Assembly (NCBI GenBank): GCA_044222195.1
Contig: JBGANS010000004.1
Location: forward strand, 62,001-126,000
Reading direction: 5' to 3'
DNA length: 64,000 nt
From: JAHBXE01 sp044222195
Lineage (GTDB): Bacteria; Planctomycetota; Phycisphaerae; Phycisphaerales; UBA1924
Shown: positions 16,091 through 24,436 of the stretch, in pieces
How positions within the stretch are numbered: the stretch's first letter is position 1
Layout of the letters: each line of letters starts with the position of its first letter
The notes under the pieces: model-generated
The model's database searches: none
Seen by the model: the letters and a program-made list of their open reading frames with translations, nothing else
Told to the model about the DNA's origin: nothing
Translations under genes and position numbers: made by a program

Positions 16091-18444
16091 CTATGCAACC
16101 GGGTGATCCACAGACCGGTCGGATGAACCGGCTCGCGAAGGAGACGAGTCCGTATCTCTTGCAGCACGCGCACAACCCGGTGGACTGGTGGGCGTGGGGC
16201 GTGGACGCGTTCGCGGAGGCGCGGCGGCGGGAGTGCCCGATCTTTCTTTCGATCGGGTACTCGACGTGCTATTGGTGCCACGTGATGGAGCGGGAGAGTT
16301 TTGAGAGTGAAGAGATTGCAGCGCTGATGAATCGGGACTTTGTATGCATCAAGGTCGATCGCGAGGAGCGGCCGGACCTGGATGATGTGTACATGGCCGC
16401 GACGCAGATGACGACGGGGCACGGCGGGTGGCCGATGAGCGTGTTCCTGGAGCCGGAGAAGCTGCGGCCGTTCTACTGCGGGACGTACTTTCCGCCGGAA
16501 GAGCGCGGCGGGATGCGGAGCTTTCCGCAGATACTCAGCGCGATCGCGGCGGCGTGGAAAGAGAAGCGCGACCAGGTGGTGGAGCAGAGCGAAACGCTGG
16601 CGAACGCGGTGAAGGAACATCTCGGGCAGGAGCCCGGAGCGGCGGCCGTTGGGTTGGCGCAGGTGTCGAAGGGGGCGCAGACACTGCTGCGGATGCTGGA
16701 TCGTGTGAATGGAGGGTTTGGAACCGCGCCCAAGTTTCCGCAGCCGGTGTTTCTTGAGTTGATGATGGATGTGCGGGATGCGGCGGCGGATGAGGGGACG
16801 AAGGCCGCGGCGGATGAGGCGATACGGCTGACGCTGGATCGGATGGCGTGCGGCGGAATGAACGATCAGATCGGGGGCGGGTTTCATCGGTACAGCGTGG
16901 ATGAGAAGTGGCTGCTGCCGCACTTTGAGAAGATGCTGTACGACAACGCGCAGCTCGGCGCGGTGTATGCGCGGGGGGCGGCGATGTATGGGGATGAGTT
17001 CTACGCGCGGACGGCGCGGCGGACGCTTGAGTATGTGCTCAAGGAGATGACGCAGGAGAGCGGGGCGTTTTCGAGCGCGCAGGATGCGGAGGTGGATGGG
17101 CGGGAGGGGGGCAACTACCTGTGGACGGTCGGGGATCTGGCGGAAACGCTTGACGATGCCGATGTACGGTTTGCGGTGAAGGCGTACGGGCTGGATGCGG
17201 GGACGAACTTCCGGGATCCGCATCATCCGGAGGCGCCGGCGGCGAACGTGCTGTTCCTGGCGCGGCGGCCAGAGGCGATGGCGGAGGGGCTGAAGACGGA
17301 TACGGCAGGGTTTCTCGCGCGGATCGATGCGATCAACGGGTCGCTCTTTGCCGCGCGGGCGAGGCGGAAGCAGCCGCGGCTGGATGACAAGGTCATCACG
17401 GCGTGGAACGGGATGATGATCGGGGGGATGGCGCGGGCGGCGGTGTGGCTGGATGAGCCTCGGTACGCGGTCGCGGCGGCGAGGGCCGCGGCGTTTGTGC
17501 TTGCGGCGATGCGGGATGGCGAAGGTCACTTGCTGCGGACATCGCGCGGGCGGACGGCGAAGACGGGGGCGTTTCTGGAGGACTATGCGTTCTTCATCGA
17601 CGGCTTGTTGGCGATTCATGGAGCGATGAGCAAGGAGACGATCGCGCGAGCGATCGAGGCGTCGGGCGATGAGCGAGTGCGAACGCTGGCGCGATCGGCT
17701 CTTTCGATTGCGCGCGAGCTTACCGGTCAGGCTCAAACGCTGTTCGGCGCTCCGGCCGGTGGGTTTTACGACACACGGGCCGAGCAGGCGGACCTCTTCA
17801 TTCGAGCGCGATCGACGCACGATGGGGCGATTCCGTCTGGTGCCTCGGTCATGCTGGCGAATCTTGTTCAGCTACACGAGCTTGTGGGAAATGGTGGATA
17901 CCTGGACGGCGCGCGGGCGAGTTTGGCGTCGCTGTCGGGGGCAATTGCAGAGTCCCCGCTGGGTGCGGCGAACGCGGTTCGGTCGCTGTTGAAGCTGATT
18001 CAGAGCGGGGCGGCGCCGGACGCCGGCGCGGCCGATGAACCGGAGAAACCGCGCTTCACACCGGTGGAGATCTTCGCAACGGAAGAGCGGATTCACGTTG
18101 GCAAGGACCGGCCGGCGAAACTGGGCCTGACGCTGAAGATTGCGCCGGGGTACCACATCAATGCCGCGGAGCCAGGTGAGGCGAACTTGGTCGGGTTGCG
18201 GGTGAGCGTAATCAATGGTGGCGGGGTCGCGGCGTTCGCTGACTATCCGGCGGGGGAGCCGTATGGCGACAAGGGCGAAATCCGGGTGCATCGCGGGTCG
18301 GTGGACTTTGACGTCGTGGTGGAGCAGACGGGGCCGATCACGGGGCAGCCGCTGCTGGCGGTGACGTTTCAGGCGTGCACGGATCGGGAGTGTCTGGCGC
18401 CGATGACGGCGGAGCTTTCTGTCAGTATCGATGCCGCGAACTAG
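16087..18444 (+). CDS. DUF255 (YyaL/SPATA20) thioredoxin-like protein with C-terminal DsbD-alpha-like domain
   Basis: 785 residues. The N-terminal thioredoxin-like DUF255 domain is unmistakable: NRLAKETSPYLLQHAHNPVDW, SIGYSTCYWCHVM (CxxC), FVCIKVDREERPDLD and TGHGGWPMSVFL. A long six-hairpin-like region follows (GGIGGGFHRYSVDEKW-type motif present as IGGGFHRYSVDEKW). The last 130 residues (from about VEIFATEERI) resemble the N-terminal alpha domain of DsbD, including GYHINA and FQACTDRECL with two Cys. This fusion suggests thiol-disulfide chemistry. No signal peptide is seen, so location is uncertain. The start overlaps the upstream stop. Confidence 0.85.
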   Translation: MTMQPGDPQTGRMNRLAKETSPYLLQHAHNPVDWWAWGVDAFAEARRRECPIFLSIGYSTCYWCHVMERESFESEEIAALMNRDFVCIKVDREERPDLDDVYMAATQMTTGHGGWPMSVFLEPEKLRPFYCGTYFPPEERGGMRSFPQILSAIAAAWKEKRDQVVEQSETLANAVKEHLGQEPGAAAVGLAQVSKGAQTLLRMLDRVNGGFGTAPKFPQPVFLELMMDVRDAAADEGTKAAADEAIRLTLDRMACGGMNDQIGGGFHRYSVDEKWLLPHFEKMLYDNAQLGAVYARGAAMYGDEFYARTARRTLEYVLKEMTQESGAFSSAQDAEVDGREGGNYLWTVGDLAETLDDADVRFAVKAYGLDAGTNFRDPHHPEAPAANVLFLARRPEAMAEGLKTDTAGFLARIDAINGSLFAARARRKQPRLDDKVITAWNGMMIGGMARAAVWLDEPRYAVAAARAAAFVLAAMRDGEGHLLRTSRGRTAKTGAFLEDYAFFIDGLLAIHGAMSKETIARAIEASGDERVRTLARSALSIARELTGQAQTLFGAPAGGFYDTRAEQADLFIRARSTHDGAIPSGASVMLANLVQLHELVGNGGYLDGARASLASLSGAIAESPLGAANAVRSLLKLIQSGAAPDAGAADEPEKPRFTPVEIFATEERIHVGKDRPAKLGLTLKIAPGYHINAAEPGEANLVGLRVSVINGGGVAAFADYPAGEPYGDKGEIRVHRGSVDFDVVVEQTGPITGQPLLAVTFQACTDRECLAPMTAELSVSIDAAN

Positions 18445-18587
18445 CTTGGAAACGCCGCGGAGCCCGCTTGACCCCCCCACCCATGCCTGCTTTGATTGCT
18501 CCCTTCCCGGCGCTGTGCCGGGGCTTTGCCCGGATCGCCTGACCGAAGACTCGGCCACCAGGCGTGATCGTCGGCCTCGGAAACGCG

Positions 18588-18643
18588 CCTCGGAGAGGCG
18601 TGCCACCGAAGATGCCGATACCCCCGCGGGTTCGACCCCGCGT
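18588..18643 (+). promoter_or_regulatory. rpsD leader with two hairpins
   Basis: GCCTCGGAGAGGC (18588-18600) and CGCGGG...CCCGCG (18626-18643) form two short stems in the 200-nt leader before rpsD. S4 is known to autoregulate through mRNA leaders in other phyla. Whether this leader does so is inference. Confidence 0.3.
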
Positions 18644-18660
18644 GAGGACGGAGGTTTGTG

Positions 18661-19263
18661 ATGGCCCGTTACACCGGTCCCAAGGTTCGTCTGTCCCGCC
18701 GCGTCGGCGTTCCGATCGCTGATATCCCCAAGCACACGGCCAACGAGCGCATCAAGTCGCCCGCGGGCATGCACGGCTATCGCGGCCGGCGTTTGCGTGA
18801 CTACGGCGTGCGCCTGAACGAAAAGCAGAAGGTTCGCTACCACTACAACGTGCTTGAGAAGCAGTTTCGGCGGTACCTGGCCGAGGCGGCCCGGCAGCCG
18901 GGCAACACCGGCGCGCTGCTCCTGCAGTTGCTCGAGCGTCGCCTTGACAACGTGATCCGGCGTGCGGGCCTGGCCCGCACGATCTGGGGCGCCCGGCAGA
19001 TGGTGGCGCACGGCCACATCCTGGTGAACGGCCGGAAGACCGATCGTCCATCGTTCGAGGTGTCGGTCGGTCACACGATCACGCTGAAGGTGAAGGCTCA
19101 GAAGGTCGCGCGTGAGGCGATGGAGTCCATGGCGGGCCACGAAGTCCCGGGCTGGATCGAGCTCAATCCATCGGAACTGACGGTGAAGATCGTCGCGGTC
19201 CCGACGCAGGACCAGATTCCGTTCGACGTGAACCCGAACCTGATCGTCGAGTTCTACCGCTGA
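18661..19263 (+). CDS. rpsD: 30S ribosomal protein S4
   Basis: 200 residues. S4 nucleates 16S rRNA assembly. Motifs: MARYTGPKVRLSRRVGVPI, GYRGRRLRDYGVRLNEKQK, then the S4 RNA-binding domain ERRLDNVIRRAGLARTIWGARQMVAHGHILVNGRK. The N-terminal zinc-binding cysteines are absent (Cys-minus form). A GGAGG site at 18650-18654 precedes the ATG. The gene is not in an rpsM-rpsK-rpoA cluster here, which is a detached arrangement. Confidence 0.95.
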   Translation: MARYTGPKVRLSRRVGVPIADIPKHTANERIKSPAGMHGYRGRRLRDYGVRLNEKQKVRYHYNVLEKQFRRYLAEAARQPGNTGALLLQLLERRLDNVIRRAGLARTIWGARQMVAHGHILVNGRKTDRPSFEVSVGHTITLKVKAQKVAREAMESMAGHEVPGWIELNPSELTVKIVAVPTQDQIPFDVNPNLIVEFYR

Positions 19264-19271
19264 TTCTGAGT

Positions 19272-19305
19272 GGCACGGGCGGTTTGCTTTGAAGCCGCCT
19301 GTGCC
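19272..19305 (+). terminator. Hairpin after rpsD
   Basis: GGCACGGGCGG and CCGCCTGTGCC form an 11-bp stem with one G-T pair and a 12-nt loop, starting 9 bases after the rpsD stop. There is no T-run, so it may be an mRNA-stabilising or repeated palindrome instead of an intrinsic terminator. Confidence 0.45.
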
Positions 19306-19348
19306 GCCGCGTTCGTACCCACGCGCGCCGAGTCTGCAATGGTGCCGC

Positions 19349-19378
19349 CACGGGCGTCCGCAAAGCCGGAAGCCCGTG
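19349..19378. repeat. CACGGGC/GCCCGTG palindrome
   Basis: A second inverted repeat with the same CACGGGC core as the preceding hairpin, located between rpsD and the PpiD-like gene. The shared core suggests two copies of one small palindromic element. Confidence 0.45.
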
Positions 19379-19400
19379 CCACGGCCCGCTAGGATCACCC

Positions 19401-21407
19401 GTGCTCAAGTCCATTCGCAAGCACAACAAGTGGCTGATGGTGGGTTTCGGCGTCCTGCTGATGGTGACATGGCTGGTGCAGCCGACGCTGAATCAACTGA
19501 ACAAGGCGTACGACAGCCGCGTCGTGGGCAAGCTGGACGGGCAGCGCATTTCCGCGCGAGACATGGCGACGGCATCGCAGGAACTGGCGGCGCTGAAGGA
19601 CCTGGCGCGGGGGTTTACCGACGCGCTCGGGCTTGAAGATCACGGCGTTGTTCACTGGATGATTCTCGCCCGCGAGGCCGAGGAGGGCGGGTTTGTGGGC
19701 GGGGAGCGCGACGGAGAGGAGTGGGAGCAGGTCCTCGCGACGCTCACGATCCAACTCGCGTATGAGAAGTACAAAGACCTGGCGCCCCAGGTCATCCGCA
19801 TCCCGCAGTTTGTCCAGCCGCTGATGGAAGAAGCGCGGCCGAAGGTCAAGTCGTTTATCGGTAGCGCGGCAGGGCGTCAGCGGCTGACATTCCAGCAGAC
19901 AAACAAGGCCCTGGCGAAGGCGCGCGGTGTGACCCGGATGATCGAGCGGTACCGCAACGCCGGACGCCTTTCGGACCGCGCGGCGATTCTGAAGGCCCGG
20001 GAGTTTCTTGACGCCGCGAAGGTGGATTACGTCTTCATTCCCGCGGAGCGATTGATCGATTCGATCGCCAATCCGGATGATGCGACGATCCGCGAGCACT
20101 TCGACAAGTACAAGACGGTCAAGCCCGGCGAGGGTGAATACGGCGTCGGGTACCTGCTGCCGACGCGTGTAAAGCTCGAATGGATGAAGATGGATCGGGC
20201 CGCGATCGAAGCCGCCGTGTCGCTCGATCCGGTTGAAGTTCGGCGCCGGTTCAACCAGGGCAAGGCCGCGGGCAAGTTCACGGGAGACTTCGCGGCGGCG
20301 AAAGCCGGGATCGAAGCGGAGATGAAGGGAGAGGTTGTCGAGAGGGTGTTCCAGGAAGCCCAGGTAGCGGTGCAGACCGAGATTCTGAAGGCCACGAAGG
20401 TGCTGGATCCCGACGGCAAGTACAAGAAGCTGCCCGCGGATTGGGAGGCGCATCGCCCGAAGTTTGAGAACATCGCGCCGGCGGTGGCCGAGGCGGTGAG
20501 GCGGACCGTCGGCGTGGCAATCCCGTTGCCGGCCGTGACAGTGAAGGCCGCGGACTGGCTGACGCGCGAGGATCTGCTGGCGCTGCCGGACATCGGGCGG
20601 AGCATGATGCGGGCGGGCGGGCTGCCGGTGTCCTTTGATCAACTGGTGTTTGCGACCCGCGAGATCCCGGGCGTCGAGCCGGGCTTCCTGACGATTCAGA
20701 CCGGTGTGCCGCTGACGGAGACGTTTCTGCAGGATGGGCAGGGCAACCGGTACTACATGACTGTGCTGGCGGTCCGCGGCGAATCGGCACCTGATTCGGT
20801 GGACGAGAAGCGCGAGCTGCTTGTCAAAGACTGGAAAAAGATTCGAGCCTTTGAGGGGCTCAAGGCCCGTGAAAGTGAACTACGTACGAGCGCGGTCAAC
20901 GGCGGGCTGGACGCGATCATCGCGGCGTTCCCGGCGGCCTCGGCGCCGGCGACACCGGACCCTGCGACGGCGGCGGACCCGAAGTACAAGGCCCTTGAGA
21001 TCGTGAAGAACGTCGCGGTGCAGCCGTTCAACACGCAGGACCAGATCATGGGGACCGAAGGGGTCAACACGAAGGTGCTGGAGGCGGCCGTCAAGCTCAA
21101 TCCGCTGCTCCCACCGGAGCAAATTCCGGTTGATGGGGCAACTCTTTCGATACCCATCTCCAAGCGGTTGGGCCTGGCGGTAACCCGGATTCTGTCTCCC
21201 GATCCGGTGACGATCGAAAAGTACCGGCAGAACGAACAGGCCGTGGTGACGTCCACCCTGCGCAAAGAGCTGAGCGACGCCACACCCAAGCCCGAGGACG
21301 ATCCGTTCTCCTTCAACCAGTTGCTCAAGCGGCACCGGTACCTCAGCGGCGAGAAGGACATCAAGACGCCGGACGACCTCAAGAAAGATGAATCGGTCCA
21401 AGGTTAA
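19401..21407 (+). CDS. PpiD/SurA-like membrane-anchored periplasmic chaperone
   Basis: 668 residues. The N-terminus MLKSIRKHNKWLMVGFGVLL leads into one membrane anchor (to about residue 30), as in PpiD. GKLDGQRISARDMATASQEL is the SurA_N-type start, and AKVDYVFIPAERLIDSIANPDDATIREHFDKYK is typical of the region before the parvulin domain. No clear parvulin active-site signature could be read, so foldase activity is uncertain while chaperone function is plausible. The GTG start has TAGGAT (19390-19395) 5 nt upstream, a leaderless layout. Confidence 0.65.
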   Translation: MLKSIRKHNKWLMVGFGVLLMVTWLVQPTLNQLNKAYDSRVVGKLDGQRISARDMATASQELAALKDLARGFTDALGLEDHGVVHWMILAREAEEGGFVGGERDGEEWEQVLATLTIQLAYEKYKDLAPQVIRIPQFVQPLMEEARPKVKSFIGSAAGRQRLTFQQTNKALAKARGVTRMIERYRNAGRLSDRAAILKAREFLDAAKVDYVFIPAERLIDSIANPDDATIREHFDKYKTVKPGEGEYGVGYLLPTRVKLEWMKMDRAAIEAAVSLDPVEVRRRFNQGKAAGKFTGDFAAAKAGIEAEMKGEVVERVFQEAQVAVQTEILKATKVLDPDGKYKKLPADWEAHRPKFENIAPAVAEAVRRTVGVAIPLPAVTVKAADWLTREDLLALPDIGRSMMRAGGLPVSFDQLVFATREIPGVEPGFLTIQTGVPLTETFLQDGQGNRYYMTVLAVRGESAPDSVDEKRELLVKDWKKIRAFEGLKARESELRTSAVNGGLDAIIAAFPAASAPATPDPATAADPKYKALEIVKNVAVQPFNTQDQIMGTEGVNTKVLEAAVKLNPLLPPEQIPVDGATLSIPISKRLGLAVTRILSPDPVTIEKYRQNEQAVVTSTLRKELSDATPKPEDDPFSFNQLLKRHRYLSGEKDIKTPDDLKKDESVQG

Positions 21408-21502
21408 TCGCCGGCGCCGGAGACGGGAAGCCCGATGCCGTGCATCCTTGGTGAGGCAAACCGGTATCCTGATCCATCAGCGGAGAACTGGAGTCCCCCG
21501 TC

Positions 21503-22702
21503 ATGAACACGACGCGTCGTGATTTTGTCCGTATGGCCACCGTTGCAGGGCTCGGCCTTTCCCCTTTGTCGCGGCTGGCCATGGCGGGCGCGCCGGCGGC
21601 AGGAAAGTCCATCCTGATTCTTGGCGGCACCGGGTTTCTCGGGCCGGCGTGCACGGAGGCGGCGATCGCCCGCGGGCACAAGGTCACGCACTTCAACCGG
21701 GGACGCCTGGAGACGATGCGGAAAGAAAAAGGCCGCCCCAGCGCTGTGCCCGACGGCGTGGAAGTCCTGTACGGCAACCGTGACCCGGAGAAGACCGCCG
21801 AGGATTGGAAGCCGGAAGGAAGCCGCGATGAGAAGGCCCCCAAGGGATTGTCGCAGCTCACGGGACACAAGTGGGACGCCGTGATCGACACATCAGGTTA
21901 CTTCCCGCGGATGGTGAAGGCATCGGCGGAGTTCCTGGCGCCGAACGTCAAGCAGTACGTTTTCATATCCTCGATTTCCGTCTACAAGGACAACAGCAAG
22001 CCCAACATGACCGAGGCCGGCGAGCTCGCAGTGCTTGAAGACCCCAAGACCGAGTCGTTCGGCGCAAGCTTCCAGAACTACGGTGCCGGCAAGGCGGCGT
22101 GCGAGGCCGCCGCGGAAGCCGCGATGCCCAAGCGCGTGACCAATATCCGGCCGGGATTCATTGTCGGGCCGCGCGATACAAGCAAAAGGTTCATCTACTG
22201 GCCGGTCCGGGCCCGTCGTGGCGGCGAGATCCTGATCCCCGGCTCCCCCACTGACCCGATCCAGATCATCGACGTCCGCGACCTGGCCGAATGGATCGTC
22301 CTGTGTATCGAAAAGAACACGGTGGGTGTGTTCAATGCAACCGGGCCGGCGACCGAGTTGCCTTTCAAGTCCATGATAGAAGAGTGCAAGAAGGGCGCGG
22401 GCGGAGATCCTGCAACCTACACCTGGGCGGACCCGGCGTTCCTCGAGCGTGAAGGCGTGAAGGATGGCGAACTTCCGCTGTGGGCTGCCCCAACGGGCGA
22501 GACGGCGGGCTTCCACCGCATCAGTATCGCCGCCGCGCTGGCCGCGGGCCTGAAGTTCCGTCCCGTCGACGACACGGCGAAGGCGACGCTGGCCTGGTTC
22601 GATTCCCTGCCGGCGGATGTGCAAAAGGGCGTGAGCGATACGCCGATGACGCCTGAGCGAGAGGCCAAGCTGCTGGAGTCGTGGAAGAAGAACAAGGGCT
22701 GA
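21503..22702 (+). CDS. Tat-exported NAD-dependent epimerase/dehydratase family protein
   Basis: 399 residues. The N-terminus NTTRRDFVRMATVAGLGL carries the twin-arginine motif, so export in folded form with its cofactor is likely. The Rossmann site is GGTGFLG (about 41-47), and the extended-SDR catalytic pair is Tyr193 and Lys197 in NYGAGK. The FISSISVY strand and NIRPGFIVGPRD also fit the family. The sugar or other substrate is unknown. A TATCCT at 21465-21470 may be its -10, giving a leader of about 25 nt. Confidence 0.85.
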   Translation: MNTTRRDFVRMATVAGLGLSPLSRLAMAGAPAAGKSILILGGTGFLGPACTEAAIARGHKVTHFNRGRLETMRKEKGRPSAVPDGVEVLYGNRDPEKTAEDWKPEGSRDEKAPKGLSQLTGHKWDAVIDTSGYFPRMVKASAEFLAPNVKQYVFISSISVYKDNSKPNMTEAGELAVLEDPKTESFGASFQNYGAGKAACEAAAEAAMPKRVTNIRPGFIVGPRDTSKRFIYWPVRARRGGEILIPGSPTDPIQIIDVRDLAEWIVLCIEKNTVGVFNATGPATELPFKSMIEECKKGAGGDPATYTWADPAFLEREGVKDGELPLWAAPTGETAGFHRISIAAALAAGLKFRPVDDTAKATLAWFDSLPADVQKGVSDTPMTPEREAKLLESWKKNKG

Positions 22703-22725
22703 GTCCGGACGCTAGACTAGCCCGC

Positions 22726-23745
22726 ATGCGTCGAATCGTCGTCCTGCTCCTGGCTCTCTGCTCGGTCGCATCGGCCCAGCCTTCGGAGTCCACGCTGTCG
22801 CCCTCGGGCGAATGGGTAAAGGTGGCCAAACCGGCGGCCAACGCTGATGCCGAGGTCATGGATCATTGCCGCGCGTTGCTGGCCGAGGGCAAGCCCGGGC
22901 AGGCACGATCGATACTCAATCGGTGGATCGATCGGCATGAGCTTGATGAATCGCCGTACCTGGCGGAGGCCTACTTTTTGCGTGCCGACGCGAGGACGGC
23001 CGGCGGGAACGAGTACAAGGCGCTGTGGGACTACGAGATTGTCATCAACGAGTTTGCCGCGACTGAGGACTACATCAAAGCCGTCGAGCGGGAGATGCAA
23101 ATCGGCATCCATTACGTCAACGGCCTGCGCCGCCGGTGGCTGGGCATGCGTCTGATCAACGCTGAGGATGTGGGTGAGGAGTTGCTCGTCCGCACGGCGG
23201 AGCGCATGCCGTATTCGCGACTCGGCGAGCGGGCGATCCTCGAGCTCGCTGATTACTACTACCGGACGCGCGATCTCAAGTACGCCGCGCTGGCGTATGA
23301 GAAGTTCGTGCAGTTGTATCCCAAGAGCCAGCACGTGGGTCATGCCCGCCAGCATCGTATCTTCGCGAGCATCGGGATGTTTAAGGGGCCGAACTACGAC
23401 GCCGCAGGGCTCGCCGATGCGCGTGTGCTGATCGAGGAATATGCGAAGGACGACCCCATTGGGGCCCGGCGAGCAAACCTGAGCGATGCGCTGGTCGCCA
23501 AGCTGGACGAGTCCATCGCCGCACAGATGCTCGAGAAGGCTCGGTTCTACCTGCGGCGCGATGACCCGGTCTCGGCCCGGTCGACGCTTCGCCGACTCAT
23601 CAAGGACCATGACCAGAGCGTCGCGGCGAGCGAGGCCCGCCGCATGATGAAGGATCGGCACTGGACGATCCCGGTGGTCGCGGCGCCGGCCGAGGCCATG
23701 CCGCCCGCCGCGGCTCCAGACTCCCCCAAGGAGCCAGCGCCGTGA
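22726..23745 (+). CDS. BamD-like TPR protein (outer-membrane assembly)
   Basis: 339 residues with a signal peptide (MRRIVVLLLALCSVASA). The TPR-like repeats (AEAYFLRADARTAGG..., LELADYYYRTRDLKYAALAYEKFVQLYPKSQHVGHARQ) resemble BamD/YfiO: the segment AYEKFVQLYP is the classic outer-membrane-assembly TPR. There is no good lipobox at the Cys, unlike true BamD. A Pro/Ala-rich tail ends the protein. It overlaps the lptE start by 4 nt (GTGA). TAGACT at 22713-22718 ends 7 nt before the ATG. Confidence 0.65.
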   Translation: MRRIVVLLLALCSVASAQPSESTLSPSGEWVKVAKPAANADAEVMDHCRALLAEGKPGQARSILNRWIDRHELDESPYLAEAYFLRADARTAGGNEYKALWDYEIVINEFAATEDYIKAVEREMQIGIHYVNGLRRRWLGMRLINAEDVGEELLVRTAERMPYSRLGERAILELADYYYRTRDLKYAALAYEKFVQLYPKSQHVGHARQHRIFASIGMFKGPNYDAAGLADARVLIEEYAKDDPIGARRANLSDALVAKLDESIAAQMLEKARFYLRRDDPVSARSTLRRLIKDHDQSVAASEARRMMKDRHWTIPVVAAPAEAMPPAAAPDSPKEPAP

Positions 23746-24272
23746 GGGAATGGCGTTTGAGTGCGATGTTCGCCGCCGGCCTGTGCATGTCGGCGATCCT
23801 GTGCTCGTGCGCCAGTGATCCATCCCAGGGGTATTCGTTTACCGCCGCGAGGCGAGCTGATACTCGGACCGTTGCGGTCCCCATCTTCGACAACCGCACA
23901 TTCTCTCACGGGCTCGAAGTGCAACTCACGGAGGCGATCGTCAAGGAGATCCAGCGCAGCACGCGGTGGAGGATCACGTCCGAGCATGGCGCACAGACCA
24001 TTCTGTCCGGAGCGATTACGTCGTCTACCTTGAAGCCTCTGTCGACCTCGTCTGTCACCGGCATGGTGCTCGAGCAGGGTGTGGAGCTCACGGTCGACTT
24101 TGAATGGCGCGATCACACATCGGGTGAAGTCCTCATAGCCCGCAAGGGGTTTTCATCGCTCCAATCGTTCGTCCCGGCCCGGGGCACGGGCGAGCGGCTC
24201 GAACTCGGCGAGCACGCGGCCGTACAAGAGTTGGCGCGCCGCATAGTCAACGAGTTGCGGTCGAGTTGGTGA
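23742..24272 (+). CDS. lptE: LPS-assembly lipoprotein LptE-like
   Basis: 176 residues. A lipoprotein signal peptide ends at LCSC. GYSF, then RTVAVPIFDNRTFSHGLEVQLTEAIVKEI is the hallmark of planctomycete LptE-like lipoproteins. LptE plugs LptD and helps LPS reach the outer leaflet, so it supports an LPS-bearing outer membrane, in agreement with hldE in this window. The GTG start overlaps the upstream stop, indicating coupling. Confidence 0.7.
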   Translation: MREWRLSAMFAAGLCMSAILCSCASDPSQGYSFTAARRADTRTVAVPIFDNRTFSHGLEVQLTEAIVKEIQRSTRWRITSEHGAQTILSGAITSSTLKPLSTSSVTGMVLEQGVELTVDFEWRDHTSGEVLIARKGFSSLQSFVPARGTGERLELGEHAAVQELARRIVNELRSSW

Positions 24273-24286
24273 GGTTTGCGGCCCGG

Positions 24287-24315
24287 CCCGCCGCCACGGA
24301 CCCACGGACGGCGGG
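24287..24315 (+). terminator. Candidate hairpin after lptE
   Basis: CCCGCCG and CGGCGGG form a 7-bp stem around a 15-nt loop, followed by GTTTA. It lies 14 bases past the lptE stop. Modest terminator candidate. Confidence 0.35.
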
Positions 24316-24436
24316 GTTTAGGGGAATCAGCGCTTCAGGTCCCAGTACGGCCTAGCGTTCCTGAGCCCAAGGCCGCGTTTGGGTGAATCCGGGAGGCCGG
24401 CGCACCGAAGAATCAAGGACCGAAGGAATACCCCGA

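Noticed and set aside
18626..18643. T-arm-like GGGTTCGACC hairpin before rpsD, possible tRNA
   Set aside because: No matching acceptor stem, D-arm or anticodon arm could be drawn around it.
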